DNA of 14,416 nucleotides from Desulfobacteraceae bacterium (GCA_022837185.1 JALHJD010000041.1:1-14416), one strand, 5' to 3'; positions 1 through 7,970 are shown, counted from the stretch's first letter. The notes: generated from the sequence alone by a model not told the origin. A program made the numbers and translations.

Positions 1-486
1 TTTGCCCATTCATCAGATCAAGGGAAGGGCAACCCGGTAGTGGAGGACATTCTCCGGGATGTAGTCGATCAGGCTATTGAGGATGGCAAAAGAATTGTCA
101 AAGAAAACACGGGAATCGATTTGTCAAAGCGAGGATACGAAGACAGGCGAAAAGACGACAAAGACAAAGGCCGGGGATACGATGACGGTCGTGACGCGTC
201 AGACAGATCCTATGCGGAGACGAGGAGAGAATTGGATCAATTGAGTGAAGAACATGACCGCAAAATTGAAAAATTAGAAGAAGAGCTCAACAGGAAACTG
301 CTTAAAGCAAGAAATGAATTTGCCCACGAGGCGGAAAAAGAAGACAAGCCGGACAAAATTGCTGAAAAGCGGACGAAGTTGGAAGAGAAAGTAGATAAAG
401 CTTATTCCAAATTTGACGAAAAAATCAGAGAGGAAAATCGAAGATACGACAAGAAGCGTGATGAAATATTAGAGAAAGCAAGATAA
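1..486 (+). CDS. Highly charged coiled-coil protein, unknown function (5' end uncertain)
   Basis: I do not recognise this protein. The frame is open to the left edge, so the gene may begin outside the window; a GTG at 40 preceded by a purine-rich AAGGG about 10 bases upstream is the best internal start and would give 148 residues. There are no membrane segments, signal peptide or cysteines. The N-terminal third is rich in Asp, Arg, Lys and Gly (around the stretch RRKDDKDKGRGYDDGRD) and looks disordered. The remainder is almost entirely Glu, Lys, Arg, Asp and Leu with heptad-like spacing, so it should form a long alpha-helical coiled coil. The coding DNA is visibly AT-richer than every other gene here, which hints at a different origin. 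It converges on the GNAT gene with only 19 bases between stops, so it is not part of the nif operon. Reality of the gene is fairly sure, function unknown. Confidence 0.6.
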   Translation, partial: FAHSSDQGKGNPVVEDILRDVVDQAIEDGKRIVKENTGIDLSKRGYEDRRKDDKDKGRGYDDGRDASDRSYAETRRELDQLSEEHDRKIEKLEEELNRKLLKARNEFAHEAEKEDKPDKIAEKRTKLEEKVDKAYSKFDEKIREENRRYDKKRDEILEKAR

Positions 487-505
487 CACCCAGTAAATAT
501 AAACT

Positions 506-982
506 TTAGACAGCCGATTGCCGACTTTCCCGGCGCATCCGGGAATAATTGCGCAGGCAGATCAGTTCGGTGCGCTGCCAGCCCCGGCGGCAGTAGAAGT
601 CCAGGGCCGTTGTGTTGTTGCGGTCGGCGAGGAGCTGCAGACGGGAAACATTCCTGCCTGCCGCCCAATCTTTCAATGCCTCCATCAGCCTGCTGCCCAC
701 GCCCCGGCGCCGGAACGCCTCGTCCACCACCACGTCCTCCACCAGCAGGGCAGGCCCGCCCTCGGCGGTGGAGATCACCACCTGGCCGGAGCACATGCCG
801 ATGACCGCCGCATTCGCCTCGGCCACCAGCAGGCAGGCCTGGTCGCTCTCCAGCAGAAGGCGCAGACCCCGGCGCTGTTTTGCCTCGTCAAAGGCAAAGT
901 CCGCTTCGATGGTGAAGAGGGTGCGCAGCAGGGAAACCATTGGGTCAAGATCGCCGGTCCAGGCTCCGCGAACATGAATCAT
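506..982 (-). CDS. GNAT-family N-acetyltransferase, last gene of the nif block
   Basis: A 158-residue single-domain GCN5-related N-acetyltransferase. The acetyl-CoA pyrophosphate loop (motif A) is RRRGVG at residues 91-96, following the beta-strand LVEDVVVDEAF. Motif B is seen at about 123-135 (NTTALDFY, then RRGW), the usual Asn and Tyr of the family. The start at 982 has an AGGTGG ribosome-binding site about 7 bases upstream. It begins only 17 bases after the stop of the [2Fe-2S] ferredoxin gene and on the same strand, so it is very probably co-transcribed with it and with the NifB-like gene. The substrate cannot be read from the sequence: it could acetylate a small molecule, an antibiotic-like amine or a protein N-terminus or lysine. 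A role in nitrogen fixation rests on position alone. Confidence 0.85.
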   Translation of the reverse strand: MIHVRGAWTGDLDPMVSLLRTLFTIEADFAFDEAKQRRGLRLLLESDQACLLVAEANAAVIGMCSGQVVISTAEGGPALLVEDVVVDEAFRRRGVGSRLMEALKDWAAGRNVSRLQLLADRNNTTALDFYCRRGWQRTELICLRNYSRMRRESRQSAV

Positions 983-999
983 GCCTATTCCACCTGAAC

Positions 1000-1302
1000 T
1001 CAGGCAATCCGGTACTGCGCCGCCGGCGCGCCGTCCTCAATGGAGTCGAGAATGGCGTCGATGGCCTCGGTGCTGTTCACTCCTCTGAACCACCAGTTTT
1101 CCGGCTGCACCACCATAATCGGCCCGGACTCGCACTGTTTGAGACAGGTGGTGGCGGAAACCAGGCAGTTGAGGCCCCGGTCGATGATTTCCTCTTCCAG
1201 GTACTGCAGAAAGCCATCGGTCTGCTTATGGCAGAGCCCCTTTTTGTCGCCGGCCACGCGAAAGCTCTGGCAGACGAGTATCTGTCGTTTTGGTGTCGCC
1301 AT
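1000..1302 (-). CDS. Thioredoxin-like [2Fe-2S] ferredoxin (nif-associated)
   Basis: A 100-residue protein of the thioredoxin-like [2Fe-2S] ferredoxin family, the type first known from Clostridium pasteurianum and also present in the nif region of Azotobacter vinelandii. The cluster ligands are visible as Cys11 and Cys24 near the N-terminus and Cys53-x3-Cys57 in the motif TTCLKQCESGP, followed by a conserved aromatic-rich strand (ENWWFRGV). Length fits the family (about 100-110). The clostridial homologue is known to bind the nitrogenase MoFe protein, so a role as redox partner or protective partner of NifDK is likely. The start at 1302 has an AAGGTGA ribosome-binding site about 6-7 bases upstream. 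It sits 108 bases after the NifB-like gene and 17 bases before the GNAT gene, all on the minus strand. Confidence 0.88.
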   Translation of the reverse strand: MATPKRQILVCQSFRVAGDKKGLCHKQTDGFLQYLEEEIIDRGLNCLVSATTCLKQCESGPIMVVQPENWWFRGVNSTEAIDAILDSIEDGAPAAQYRIA

Positions 1303-1410
1303 GGTATTTCACCTTGCTCCTTATCCTGCCGCTGCCCGCGGCCCTGTTCTTTTTCTGGCTGCTGCCGGTTTCCCGTACGCCATTTGTCAATCAGAGGAAA
1401 CTTTTCCCTC

Positions 1411-2598
1411 TCAGCCGTTTTTCCCTCGCTCCGGTCCTTTCCGCGCATGGGAACCCGGTTTCTTCCTGCCGCCTCCGTACAGGGCGTCCACCGTTCCTTC
1501 GATATCCCCGTCGGCCAGCAGCACCTTCACTCCGTGGCTGCCCAGGACCGCCCGCGGAGTTTCCCCGGCGGCGGCGGTGAGCAGAGCGAAGCAGTCCGAA
1601 ACGATGCGGGCCATGACCTGCCACCGTTCACTTCCTCCGCCCGGAGCGGGCGCCGGCCGCGTTTCGAGCAGACAGACCAGGCCGTCCTTCCGCGGGCCGT
1701 AAATCAGCAGCCGCCCCGCCTGGCCCAGGTGCTGGTCAATGGCCATCCCGGACGCGCTGATGACCGCGACATTGGGACGGCCTGGACCCGGTTTGGGCAG
1801 GGAGACTTCCGGCATCGGCCCGCCTCCGAGGCATGAACTACCCGCCGGCGCCGGCCCGGAACCGCTTTCAATGACCGGCAGGTGCCGCGCCGCCCGCCTG
1901 GCAACCCGATCAAGCAGATCACGGTCCGGTTTTGCCAGGCATTCCATGTCGCCGGGCATGGGCCGATGGGGGCACAGAGTCATGCTCTTGGCGCCCAGGG
2001 CGGCCATCTTGAGGGCAATCTCCTCCACCTCCGCGTCATTGAATCCTGGATACACGGTGACGGCAATGCTGAAATCGAGCCCGATCCTGCCGCACACCGT
2101 GGCCATGGCCGCCTGCTCGTTGAGAAGAATAACAGCAGCCCGGGCCAACGGTACGGTGCGGGTGCCGGGCCTGATCCAGGCGTAAATCTTTTCCGCGGTC
2201 ACCGTGGTGACGGCATTGACACAAAGGGTAATCCTCCCCAGACCCGATTCCTTCAGGTCAGCCAGCAGCCTGGCCCCTCCCAGCCCGTTGGTGACCAGGC
2301 CCAGGTCCAGGGCCGGATAGAACCGATGCAGGCGGGACAGACAGTCGAAGGTGGCATGGGGAGTGGCCAGGGGCTCGCCGGGCCCGGCGATATCGACTCC
2401 CTCAAAGTTTCCGCCCTCACGAATGATACGGTCGACCAGGGCCAGGGCCTCATCAGGGGTAATGGCGCTCATGGTCGGGTCCGTCACCACGGCAAAGCGG
2501 ATCCTGGTATTGGCACGGGGGGCAATGGGCAGCATCAGCCGCCGCGGTTGCCCGCCGCTCCCGCTCCGTTTCCGGGGGAAAAAGGGACCTGTCGTCAT
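1411..2598 (-). CDS. NifB/NifX-like protein lacking the radical-SAM cysteines
   Basis: About 395 residues, homologous along its length to NifB, the radical-SAM enzyme that makes NifB-co, but apparently not able to do that chemistry. NifB has APKCNIQCNYC at its cluster site; here the aligned stretch is APRANTRIRFA, so all three cysteines are replaced (Ala29, Ile33, Ala36), and the segment to the next helix is about 10 residues shorter, removing a further NifB Cys. Other NifB landmarks remain: GPGEPLA at 72-78 (NifB GPGDPLA, the AdoMet-binding strand), LGLVTNGL, AEKIYAWI, and YPGFND. Residues about 275-375 form a NifX/NafY-type cofactor-binding domain (NVAVIS, DQHLGQAGRLLIYG). The start at 2598 has AAGGCAGG about 6 bases upstream; an in-frame ATG at 2658 adds 20 unconserved residues and lacks a clear site. 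It follows nifK by about 120 bases (60 from the earlier start). A carrier or chaperone for NifB-co or FeMo-co is a guess. Confidence 0.82.
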   Translation of the reverse strand: MTTGPFFPRKRSGSGGQPRRLMLPIAPRANTRIRFAVVTDPTMSAITPDEALALVDRIIREGGNFEGVDIAGPGEPLATPHATFDCLSRLHRFYPALDLGLVTNGLGGARLLADLKESGLGRITLCVNAVTTVTAEKIYAWIRPGTRTVPLARAAVILLNEQAAMATVCGRIGLDFSIAVTVYPGFNDAEVEEIALKMAALGAKSMTLCPHRPMPGDMECLAKPDRDLLDRVARRAARHLPVIESGSGPAPAGSSCLGGGPMPEVSLPKPGPGRPNVAVISASGMAIDQHLGQAGRLLIYGPRKDGLVCLLETRPAPAPGGGSERWQVMARIVSDCFALLTAAAGETPRAVLGSHGVKVLLADGDIEGTVDALYGGGRKKPGSHARKGPERGKNG

Positions 2599-2673
2599 GG
2601 GATACCTGCCTTGGTCGGGCCGGAAGCCAGCGGGCGATCCGCCGCCCGTCCGGGCCATAATGGTTCAGACCGC

Positions 2674-2702
2674 CTGCCGGAATGTCGGCCGGGAACCGGC
2701 AG
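2674..2702 (-). other. Hairpin in the nifK to NifB-like spacer
   Basis: CTGCCGG at 2674-2680 pairs with CCGGCAG at 2696-2702 (7 bp, 15-base loop). An alternative, tighter stem GCCGG (2688-2692) with CCGGC (2696-2700) around a 3-base loop shares one arm, so the two are mutually exclusive. There is no T-run, so it is not a classical terminator. It could be a processing or stability element lowering expression of the downstream genes relative to nifK, but it may also be chance in high-GC DNA. Confidence 0.3.
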
Positions 2703-2718
2703 GACTCCGCCCTTGCCT

Positions 2719-4092
2719 TTACATCACCAGCTCAAAACTCTTTTCCGGCGCATCCCTGTCCTGACGGTCCAGGAGCACGCCGAGTATTTTCTCAAGGATG
2801 CGCAGCCCGCCTTTGTACCCCACCGTCGGGAAGTACTGGTGGCCCTGGCGGTCGAGGATGGGGAAGCCCCAGCGCACCAGGGGGATGTCTTCGTCCCGGG
2901 CGATGTACTTGCAGTAGGTGTTGCCGATCAGCAAATCGACCGGCTCATTTTTGATCCACTGGTGGAGCAGAAACATGTCGCCCCCGGCCCGGACATTTAC
3001 CGTACAAGGCACCTCTCCGGTTATCTCCCTGATTCGCTCCTCGAACTTTCTCCCCGGCGTGCCGGTGACGATGTGCACGGGGCACATGTCCAGGGAGACC
3101 AGGAACTCGGTCATGCTGATGAGCTGATCCGGATCGCCGGCCAGGGCCACTTTCCGGCTGTAGAAATACTGATGCATGTCCGAGATCATGTCCACCAGCT
3201 GGCCGCGCTCGTGGGACACCTGCTCGGGAATGCTGACCCCGGCGATGGTGCGCAGGGCATCGATGAAGCGGTCGGTGGCCGCCAGGCCGAATGGCATGTC
3301 CAGTACGCTGCAGGGGACCTTGTGCCTGGCGTCAAGCCAGCGGGCCGCATCCGCCGAGCACCACTCGCCCAGCGCCAGGGTGCCGATGGAGTCGCCGGCG
3401 GACCTGAGTTCCCTGACCGTGACACCGCCCTCCGGGAACATCGCATATTCACCTGACAGGGGCCCGTTCAGCACGCCCGAGGTATCCGGGAACATGATGA
3501 ATCTGACCCCGATCAGGCTCATCAGCCGCTTGAGCTCCTCCATGTCGCAGGGCTCGACCCAGCCGGGAATGACGTTGACTTTGCCGTTCTTTTTGCCGGT
3601 GGGCTCGGCCAGTCCGGCCATGGATTTGACCATGTTCGAGAAACCGGTGACATGGGAGCCGACGTAGCTCGGGGTGTTGGCACCGAGCACCGTCTTGCCC
3701 GCCGGGATCTTGCCTTCCTTTTCCGCCTTGATCCGGATCTGCTTGAGATCGTCGCCGATGGTCTCGGACAGGCAGGTAGTGTGAACCGCGATCACTTCAG
3801 GATCATAGACGGAAAAGATGTTGTCGATGGCCTGGAGCAGGTTGGCCTGCCCCCCGAACACCGAGGCGCCCTCGGTGAACGAACTGGTAGCGGCGGAGAT
3901 CGGCTCCTTGTAATGCCTGGTCAGGGTTGAGCGGTGATAGGCGCAGCAGCCCTGGGAGCCGTGGCTGTGCGGCAGGCAGCCGTGTATCCCCAGCGCCGCG
4001 TACATGGCGCCGATGGGCTGGCAGGTCTTGGCCGGATTGATGGTCAGGGCCGCCCGGCCGGAAATTTCCTTCGGGGTATGTCGCAGAAGCAT
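2719..4092 (-). CDS. nifK: Nitrogenase molybdenum-iron protein beta chain
   Basis: A 457-residue NifK, the beta subunit of the MoFe protein (dinitrogenase), which with NifD holds the P-cluster that passes electrons to FeMo-co. P-cluster ligands are visible as Cys24 (PAKTCQPIGA), Cys49 (GSQGCCAYHR) and Cys107 (HTTCLSETIGDD). The Ser region that follows is GSHVTGFSNM. Length is that of the short clostridial class, lacking the N-terminal extension (about 50 residues) of the Azotobacter protein. The start at 4092 (MLLRHTPKEI) is chosen because homology begins at once and a GAGG site lies about 10 bases upstream; in-frame ATGs further out lack one. It lies 99 bases after nifD, a longer gap than usual, filled with a tandem 15-base repeat. 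It is followed by the NifB-like gene rather than nifE. Confidence 0.97.
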   Translation of the reverse strand: MLLRHTPKEISGRAALTINPAKTCQPIGAMYAALGIHGCLPHSHGSQGCCAYHRSTLTRHYKEPISAATSSFTEGASVFGGQANLLQAIDNIFSVYDPEVIAVHTTCLSETIGDDLKQIRIKAEKEGKIPAGKTVLGANTPSYVGSHVTGFSNMVKSMAGLAEPTGKKNGKVNVIPGWVEPCDMEELKRLMSLIGVRFIMFPDTSGVLNGPLSGEYAMFPEGGVTVRELRSAGDSIGTLALGEWCSADAARWLDARHKVPCSVLDMPFGLAATDRFIDALRTIAGVSIPEQVSHERGQLVDMISDMHQYFYSRKVALAGDPDQLISMTEFLVSLDMCPVHIVTGTPGRKFEERIREITGEVPCTVNVRAGGDMFLLHQWIKNEPVDLLIGNTYCKYIARDEDIPLVRWGFPILDRQGHQYFPTVGYKGGLRILEKILGVLLDRQDRDAPEKSFELVM

Positions 4093-4156
4093 TTTTCGTA
4101 TCCTCATTATTATCGTTTGCGCAGGACTGAGTCTAAAGAGCAATCCCTCACTTCAC

Positions 4157-4183
4157 AGCCTTCAGCCTGATAGCCTTCAGCCT
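4157..4183. repeat. Tandem 12-mer repeat in the nifD-nifK spacer
   Basis: Two exact copies of AGCCTTCAGCCT (4157-4168 and 4172-4183) with a 15-base period lie between nifD and nifK. The same 12-mer occurs once in reverse orientation (AGGCTGAAGGCT, 6621-6632) in the nifH-nifI1 spacer. It looks like a fragment of a genome-wide intergenic short repeat rather than a nif-specific signal. Confidence 0.6.
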
Positions 4184-4191
4184 TTCCCTTC

Positions 4192-5832
4192 TCACTCCCA
4201 CTGGTAGGTGGCGGAAAGCTGCGGGTTGACCTGCCAGGGGGCCTTCATATAGCTCCAGACCCTGCTGTTCACCAGCCGGTCGATCTCCCGGTAGAAATTG
4301 ACCGCCCCCCGGAACCCGGCATAGGGACCGCCGGAGTCGTAGGAGTGGAGCTGCTTCATGGGCACGCCGAGCTTCTGGATGGAGTACTTCTCCTTGATCC
4401 CGGCACAGAAGATGTCGGGCCGCATCAGCTCCACCAGCTTTTCCGCCTCATACTGGTTCAGATCGTCGATAACCAGGGTGTTCCTGTCCATGTCCGGGAT
4501 CATCCCTTCATACTCCTTGAAGGGGAGCCCGGACTCGGCCAGCTTCTGCAGCTCCTTCTCGCTCCTGCGCGGCCGGTACCGGTCCGGATCCGGCTCGACG
4601 CGGATCTCCTCGATGTTGCGGCTGTCGGCATCCACCTCCAGATCAGGCAGCACCCGGCGCCCCTCGTAGTCGTCGCGATGGGCGAACTCGTAGCCGGCGG
4701 CGATGGTCTTCATCCCCATCTCGGCGAACAGCTCCTGGTAGTGATGGGCCCGCGAACCGCCGACAAAGAGCATGGCGGTCCTGCCCTCGGTGCACGGCCG
4801 GACTTCGACCATTACCTTCTCCACCTCGGGCATCTCCCCGGCGATCACCTCCTCCACCCGGTCGATGAGCTTCCGGTCGCCGAAATAGCGGGCGATCTTG
4901 CGCAGCGACTTGGCCGTGGCATGGGCGCCGATGAAGTTCACCTTGACCCAGGGGATGCCGAACCTGGTCTCCAGCATGTCCGCCACATAGTTGATGGAGC
5001 GGTGGCACATGACCGCGTTCAGGTCCGCCTGATGCGAGGAGGCGAACTGGTCGTAGGTCGAGTTGCCCGAGTAGGTGGCCAGGCAGGTGATGCCGCACTT
5101 CCTGAGGATCCGGTCGATCTCGAAGCCGTCGCCGCCGATGTTGTACTCGCCGAGCAGGTTGATCTTGAACTCGCCTTCTTTGGGCGTGTCGTTTTCGCCG
5201 ACAATGTGCCGGAACAACTGGTTGTTGGCGATATGGTGGCCGGCGGACTGGGACACGCCCTTGTAGCCCTCGCAGGAAAAGGCGAACACGTTGCAGTCGC
5301 CGAACTTCTCTTTCATCTTTTTCGCCACGGTATGAATATCGTCGCCGATCAGACCCACCGGGCAGGTGGCGAACACGGCGATGGCCTTGGGATGAAAGAG
5401 GTCGTAGGCCTCCTGGATCGCCGCCGTCAGCTTCTTCTCGCCGCCGAAGATGATGTCCGACTCCTGCATGTCCGTGGAGAAGCAGTAGGGCATGTAGTTT
5501 TCGCCGTCCGGGCCGGCATCGGTCTGGTTGCGGCGGGTGAGCCAGGAGTAGAAGCCGCAGCCGATGGGACCGTGGGTGATGTTGACGATGTCCCGGCTGG
5601 GGCCGAGCACCACTCCTTTGCAGCCGGCGTAGGTGCAGCCGCGCATGGTGATGATTCCCGGCGTGGTCCGCACGTTGGCGGTGATTTCCGGGGTGGCGTT
5701 CTCCAGGGCTTCGTTGATCAGGATCTGTCTGGAGCGCTTGCGGGCCACTTTGGCCGGGTACCTGGCCAGCAGCTCGGCCTTGACCTCGGCCGGCTCCCAG
5801 GCTGCCTGTTTTTCACTGGTTGTCGTTGTCAT
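4192..5832 (-). CDS. nifD: Nitrogenase molybdenum-iron protein alpha chain
   Basis: A 546-residue NifD, the MoFe-protein subunit that carries FeMo-co and reduces N2. P-cluster ligands are Cys66 (RGCTYAGC), Cys92 (GPIGCGFYS) and Cys157 (ATCPVGLIGDD). FeMo-co is held by Cys277 (MCHRSINY) and His496 (KQLHSYDSGGPY); the substrate-site histidine is His200 (SQSAGHH). The protein is about 50 residues longer than the Azotobacter form because of an insert after AHRDDYEGR (LPDLEVDADSRNIEEIRV onward), as in C. pasteurianum and other group III nitrogenases. All signature residues are of the Mo type, not vanadium or iron-only. The start at 5832 (MTTTTSEK) has AAAGGAG about 9 bases upstream; the frame opens further but the extra residues are unconserved. 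It follows nifI2 by 19 bases, so translation of the two is likely linked. Confidence 0.98.
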   Translation of the reverse strand: MTTTTSEKQAAWEPAEVKAELLARYPAKVARKRSRQILINEALENATPEITANVRTTPGIITMRGCTYAGCKGVVLGPSRDIVNITHGPIGCGFYSWLTRRNQTDAGPDGENYMPYCFSTDMQESDIIFGGEKKLTAAIQEAYDLFHPKAIAVFATCPVGLIGDDIHTVAKKMKEKFGDCNVFAFSCEGYKGVSQSAGHHIANNQLFRHIVGENDTPKEGEFKINLLGEYNIGGDGFEIDRILRKCGITCLATYSGNSTYDQFASSHQADLNAVMCHRSINYVADMLETRFGIPWVKVNFIGAHATAKSLRKIARYFGDRKLIDRVEEVIAGEMPEVEKVMVEVRPCTEGRTAMLFVGGSRAHHYQELFAEMGMKTIAAGYEFAHRDDYEGRRVLPDLEVDADSRNIEEIRVEPDPDRYRPRRSEKELQKLAESGLPFKEYEGMIPDMDRNTLVIDDLNQYEAEKLVELMRPDIFCAGIKEKYSIQKLGVPMKQLHSYDSGGPYAGFRGAVNFYREIDRLVNSRVWSYMKAPWQVNPQLSATYQWE

Positions 5833-5851
5833 GTCTGCATTCTCCTTTGTG

Positions 5852-6226
5852 TCAGGCAATGGCCCTGCTCCCTTTTTCCCCGGTGCGGACGCGGACCGCA
5901 TCGGCCAGCGGCACGACAAAGATCTTGCCGTCACCCGCCTTGCCGGTCCTGTTGACGCCGATGATCGCCTCCACTACCTCCTTGACCTTTTTGTCCGGCA
6001 CCACGGCGGTGACCATCCGCTTGGGATAGAGCTGTCCCTTGGCGCCAAGCAGCGAAGCCGCCTCCTCGTACCCTTCCCTGGCCCCTTCCAGGACCATCGG
6101 ATTGACGAAGCCTTTGCCCCGGCCCTGGGCCTCGTGGGCAAAGAAGGCGTCGACGCCGCAGTCGGTCAGGGCCTGCTTGGTCTGGTTCATCATATTGATC
6201 CGGACAATGGCGATGACCTCTTTCAT
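5852..6226 (-). CDS. nifI2: PII-family nitrogenase regulator NifI2
   Basis: A 124-residue PII-like protein (formerly GlnB2 of nif clusters). With NifI1 it forms a complex that, in methanogens where it was studied, binds NifDK and blocks it after ammonium addition; 2-oxoglutarate and ATP relieve the block. Seen here: the PII start MKEVIAIVRI, a T-loop region lengthened relative to GlnB (about residues 37-65, GKGFVNPMVLEG...GAKGQLYPKR), the strand VTAVVPDKKVKEVVEAII and the nucleotide-binding C-terminal motif GKAGDGKIFVVPL. The GlnB uridylylation tyrosine context is absent. The ATG overlaps the nifI1 stop by four bases (ATGA at 6226-6223), implying translational coupling and equal amounts of the two subunits. 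It is followed by nifD after 19 bases. Confidence 0.95.
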   Translation of the reverse strand: MKEVIAIVRINMMNQTKQALTDCGVDAFFAHEAQGRGKGFVNPMVLEGAREGYEEAASLLGAKGQLYPKRMVTAVVPDKKVKEVVEAIIGVNRTGKAGDGKIFVVPLADAVRVRTGEKGSRAIA

Positions 6227-6579
6227 GACTGCACCCCTTCCGCCGCATAGGCGGTCTCCTTGACGCCGGAGCTGATGGTATGGGACTCCTCCACTTCGGT
6301 GACGAAGATCTTACCGTCGCCGAAGGCGCCCTTGCCCGAGGACCGGGCGGCCTCCATGATGGTGTCGATGACGAAGTCCCTGTCCGCCGTATCGATGACG
6401 CTCATCAGCATGACCTTGGGGATCTCGTCGTAGGTGACTTCGCCGATCCTGATGCCGCGCTGCTTGCCGCGGCCGGCGACCGAATACTTGGTTACCGCCG
6501 GAAACCCGGCCTCCATCAGGGCGGCAAGGACCTTATCGGCTTTTTCCGGCCGGACAATGGCTCTGATCATGGTCAACAT
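6223..6579 (-). CDS. nifI1: PII-family nitrogenase regulator NifI1
   Basis: A 118-residue PII-like protein, partner of NifI2 in post-translational switch-off of nitrogenase. Typical features are the first strand MIRAIVRPEKADKVLAAL, the short NifI1-type T-loop (about 36-55, GRGKQRGIRIGEVTYDEIPK), and the C-terminal nucleotide-binding motif GKGAFGDGKIFVTEVEE. An AAGGAG site lies 9 bases before the ATG at 6579, so that start is preferred over the ATG three codons later. The position between nifH and nifD is diagnostic of anaerobe and archaeal nif operons. It is separated from nifH by 399 bases holding several palindromes and no recognisable second sigma-54 promoter, so I infer read-through from nifH. 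Confidence 0.95.
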   Translation of the reverse strand: MLTMIRAIVRPEKADKVLAALMEAGFPAVTKYSVAGRGKQRGIRIGEVTYDEIPKVMLMSVIDTADRDFVIDTIMEAARSSGKGAFGDGKIFVTEVEESHTISSGVKETAYAAEGVQS

Positions 6580-6601
6580 GGTCTGGTTCTCCTTTATATT
6601 T

Positions 6602-6978
6602 GTTAGGCTGTTAGCCCGTTAGGCTGAAGGCTGTCAGGGGAGGTCGTAATCCGACTTCGTCCGCCCGGTTCATCCGCCGTAGATTGGGTGAAGCGCAGCA
6701 AAACCCAACGCAAGTTTGGCAGGTTCATCAAGTTTACCAAATCCATCGGTTTCGTTGGGCTTCGCGAGCTCAGCCCAACCTGCGCACTTTCCCGCGAGTC
6801 GGGCACTCCCTCATCCGCCCCTTCGGGGCACCTTCTCCCCAAGGGAGAAGGGAAAATATACTTTCGCCATTGTGGAAAACACCCTTGGCAATTGCATCGT
6901 TACGCAGGTCGGGGTGAGCTCCACGAACCCCTGCAATCACCTGTTGGGGCGAGCGCAGCGAAACCCGTCACTGCCGCT
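6602..6978. repeat. Mosaic of palindromic repeats in the nifH-nifI1 spacer
   Basis: I see no gene in this 399-base gap. It holds: a direct repeat GTTAGGCTG (6602-6610, 6618-6626) running into AGGCTGAAGGCT; a TTGGGT/ACCCAA hairpin (6684-6708); a perfect 8-bp hairpin GTTGGGCT/AGCCCAAC (6754-6779); a composite element with two adjacent perfect stems, GCCCC-TTC-GGGGC (6817-6829) and CCTTCTCCC-CAA-GGGAGAAGG (6831-6851); and GGGG/CCCC structures at 6904-6935 and near 6943-6967. This resembles bacterial interspersed mosaic (RIME/BIME-like) elements. In the nifH transcript the stems could protect the nifH 3' end and lower expression of nifI1 onward. Confidence 0.75.
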
Positions 6979-7926
<948 letters not shown>

Positions 7927-7970
7927 TTATTTTTTATCTCCTGTGATATGAACAGGTTGGATTGATTATT

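Noticed and set aside
2485..2525. Frameshift or sequencing error hiding the NifB CxxxCxxC motif
   Set aside because: I read the codons around 2491-2514: the frame is continuous, flanking residues (LPIAPR before, TPDEA after) align in the same frame, and each cysteine position has a clear replacement codon, two of them GCC.
1882..3456. Long plus-strand open frame (524 codons) opposite nifK and the NifB-like gene
   Set aside because: It is a shadow of high-GC coding DNA on the other strand; the translation is low-complexity, shows no family motifs and runs across a gene boundary, whereas both minus-strand genes have intact conserved residues.
4345..5955. Long plus-strand open frame (536 codons) opposite nifD
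   Set aside because: It is antisense to a fully conserved nifD and its translation shows no recognisable domain, with Val/Leu/Gly/His-rich composition typical of antisense frames.
6817..6851. Intrinsic terminator after nifH
   Set aside because: The stems are strong but no T-run follows on either strand and the downstream genes lack a visible promoter, so full termination would leave nifDK unexpressed.
6580..6978. Second sigma-54 promoter in front of nifI1
   Set aside because: TTGCA-like pieces occur (for example near 6932 on the minus strand) but none has GG at the required 10-base distance.
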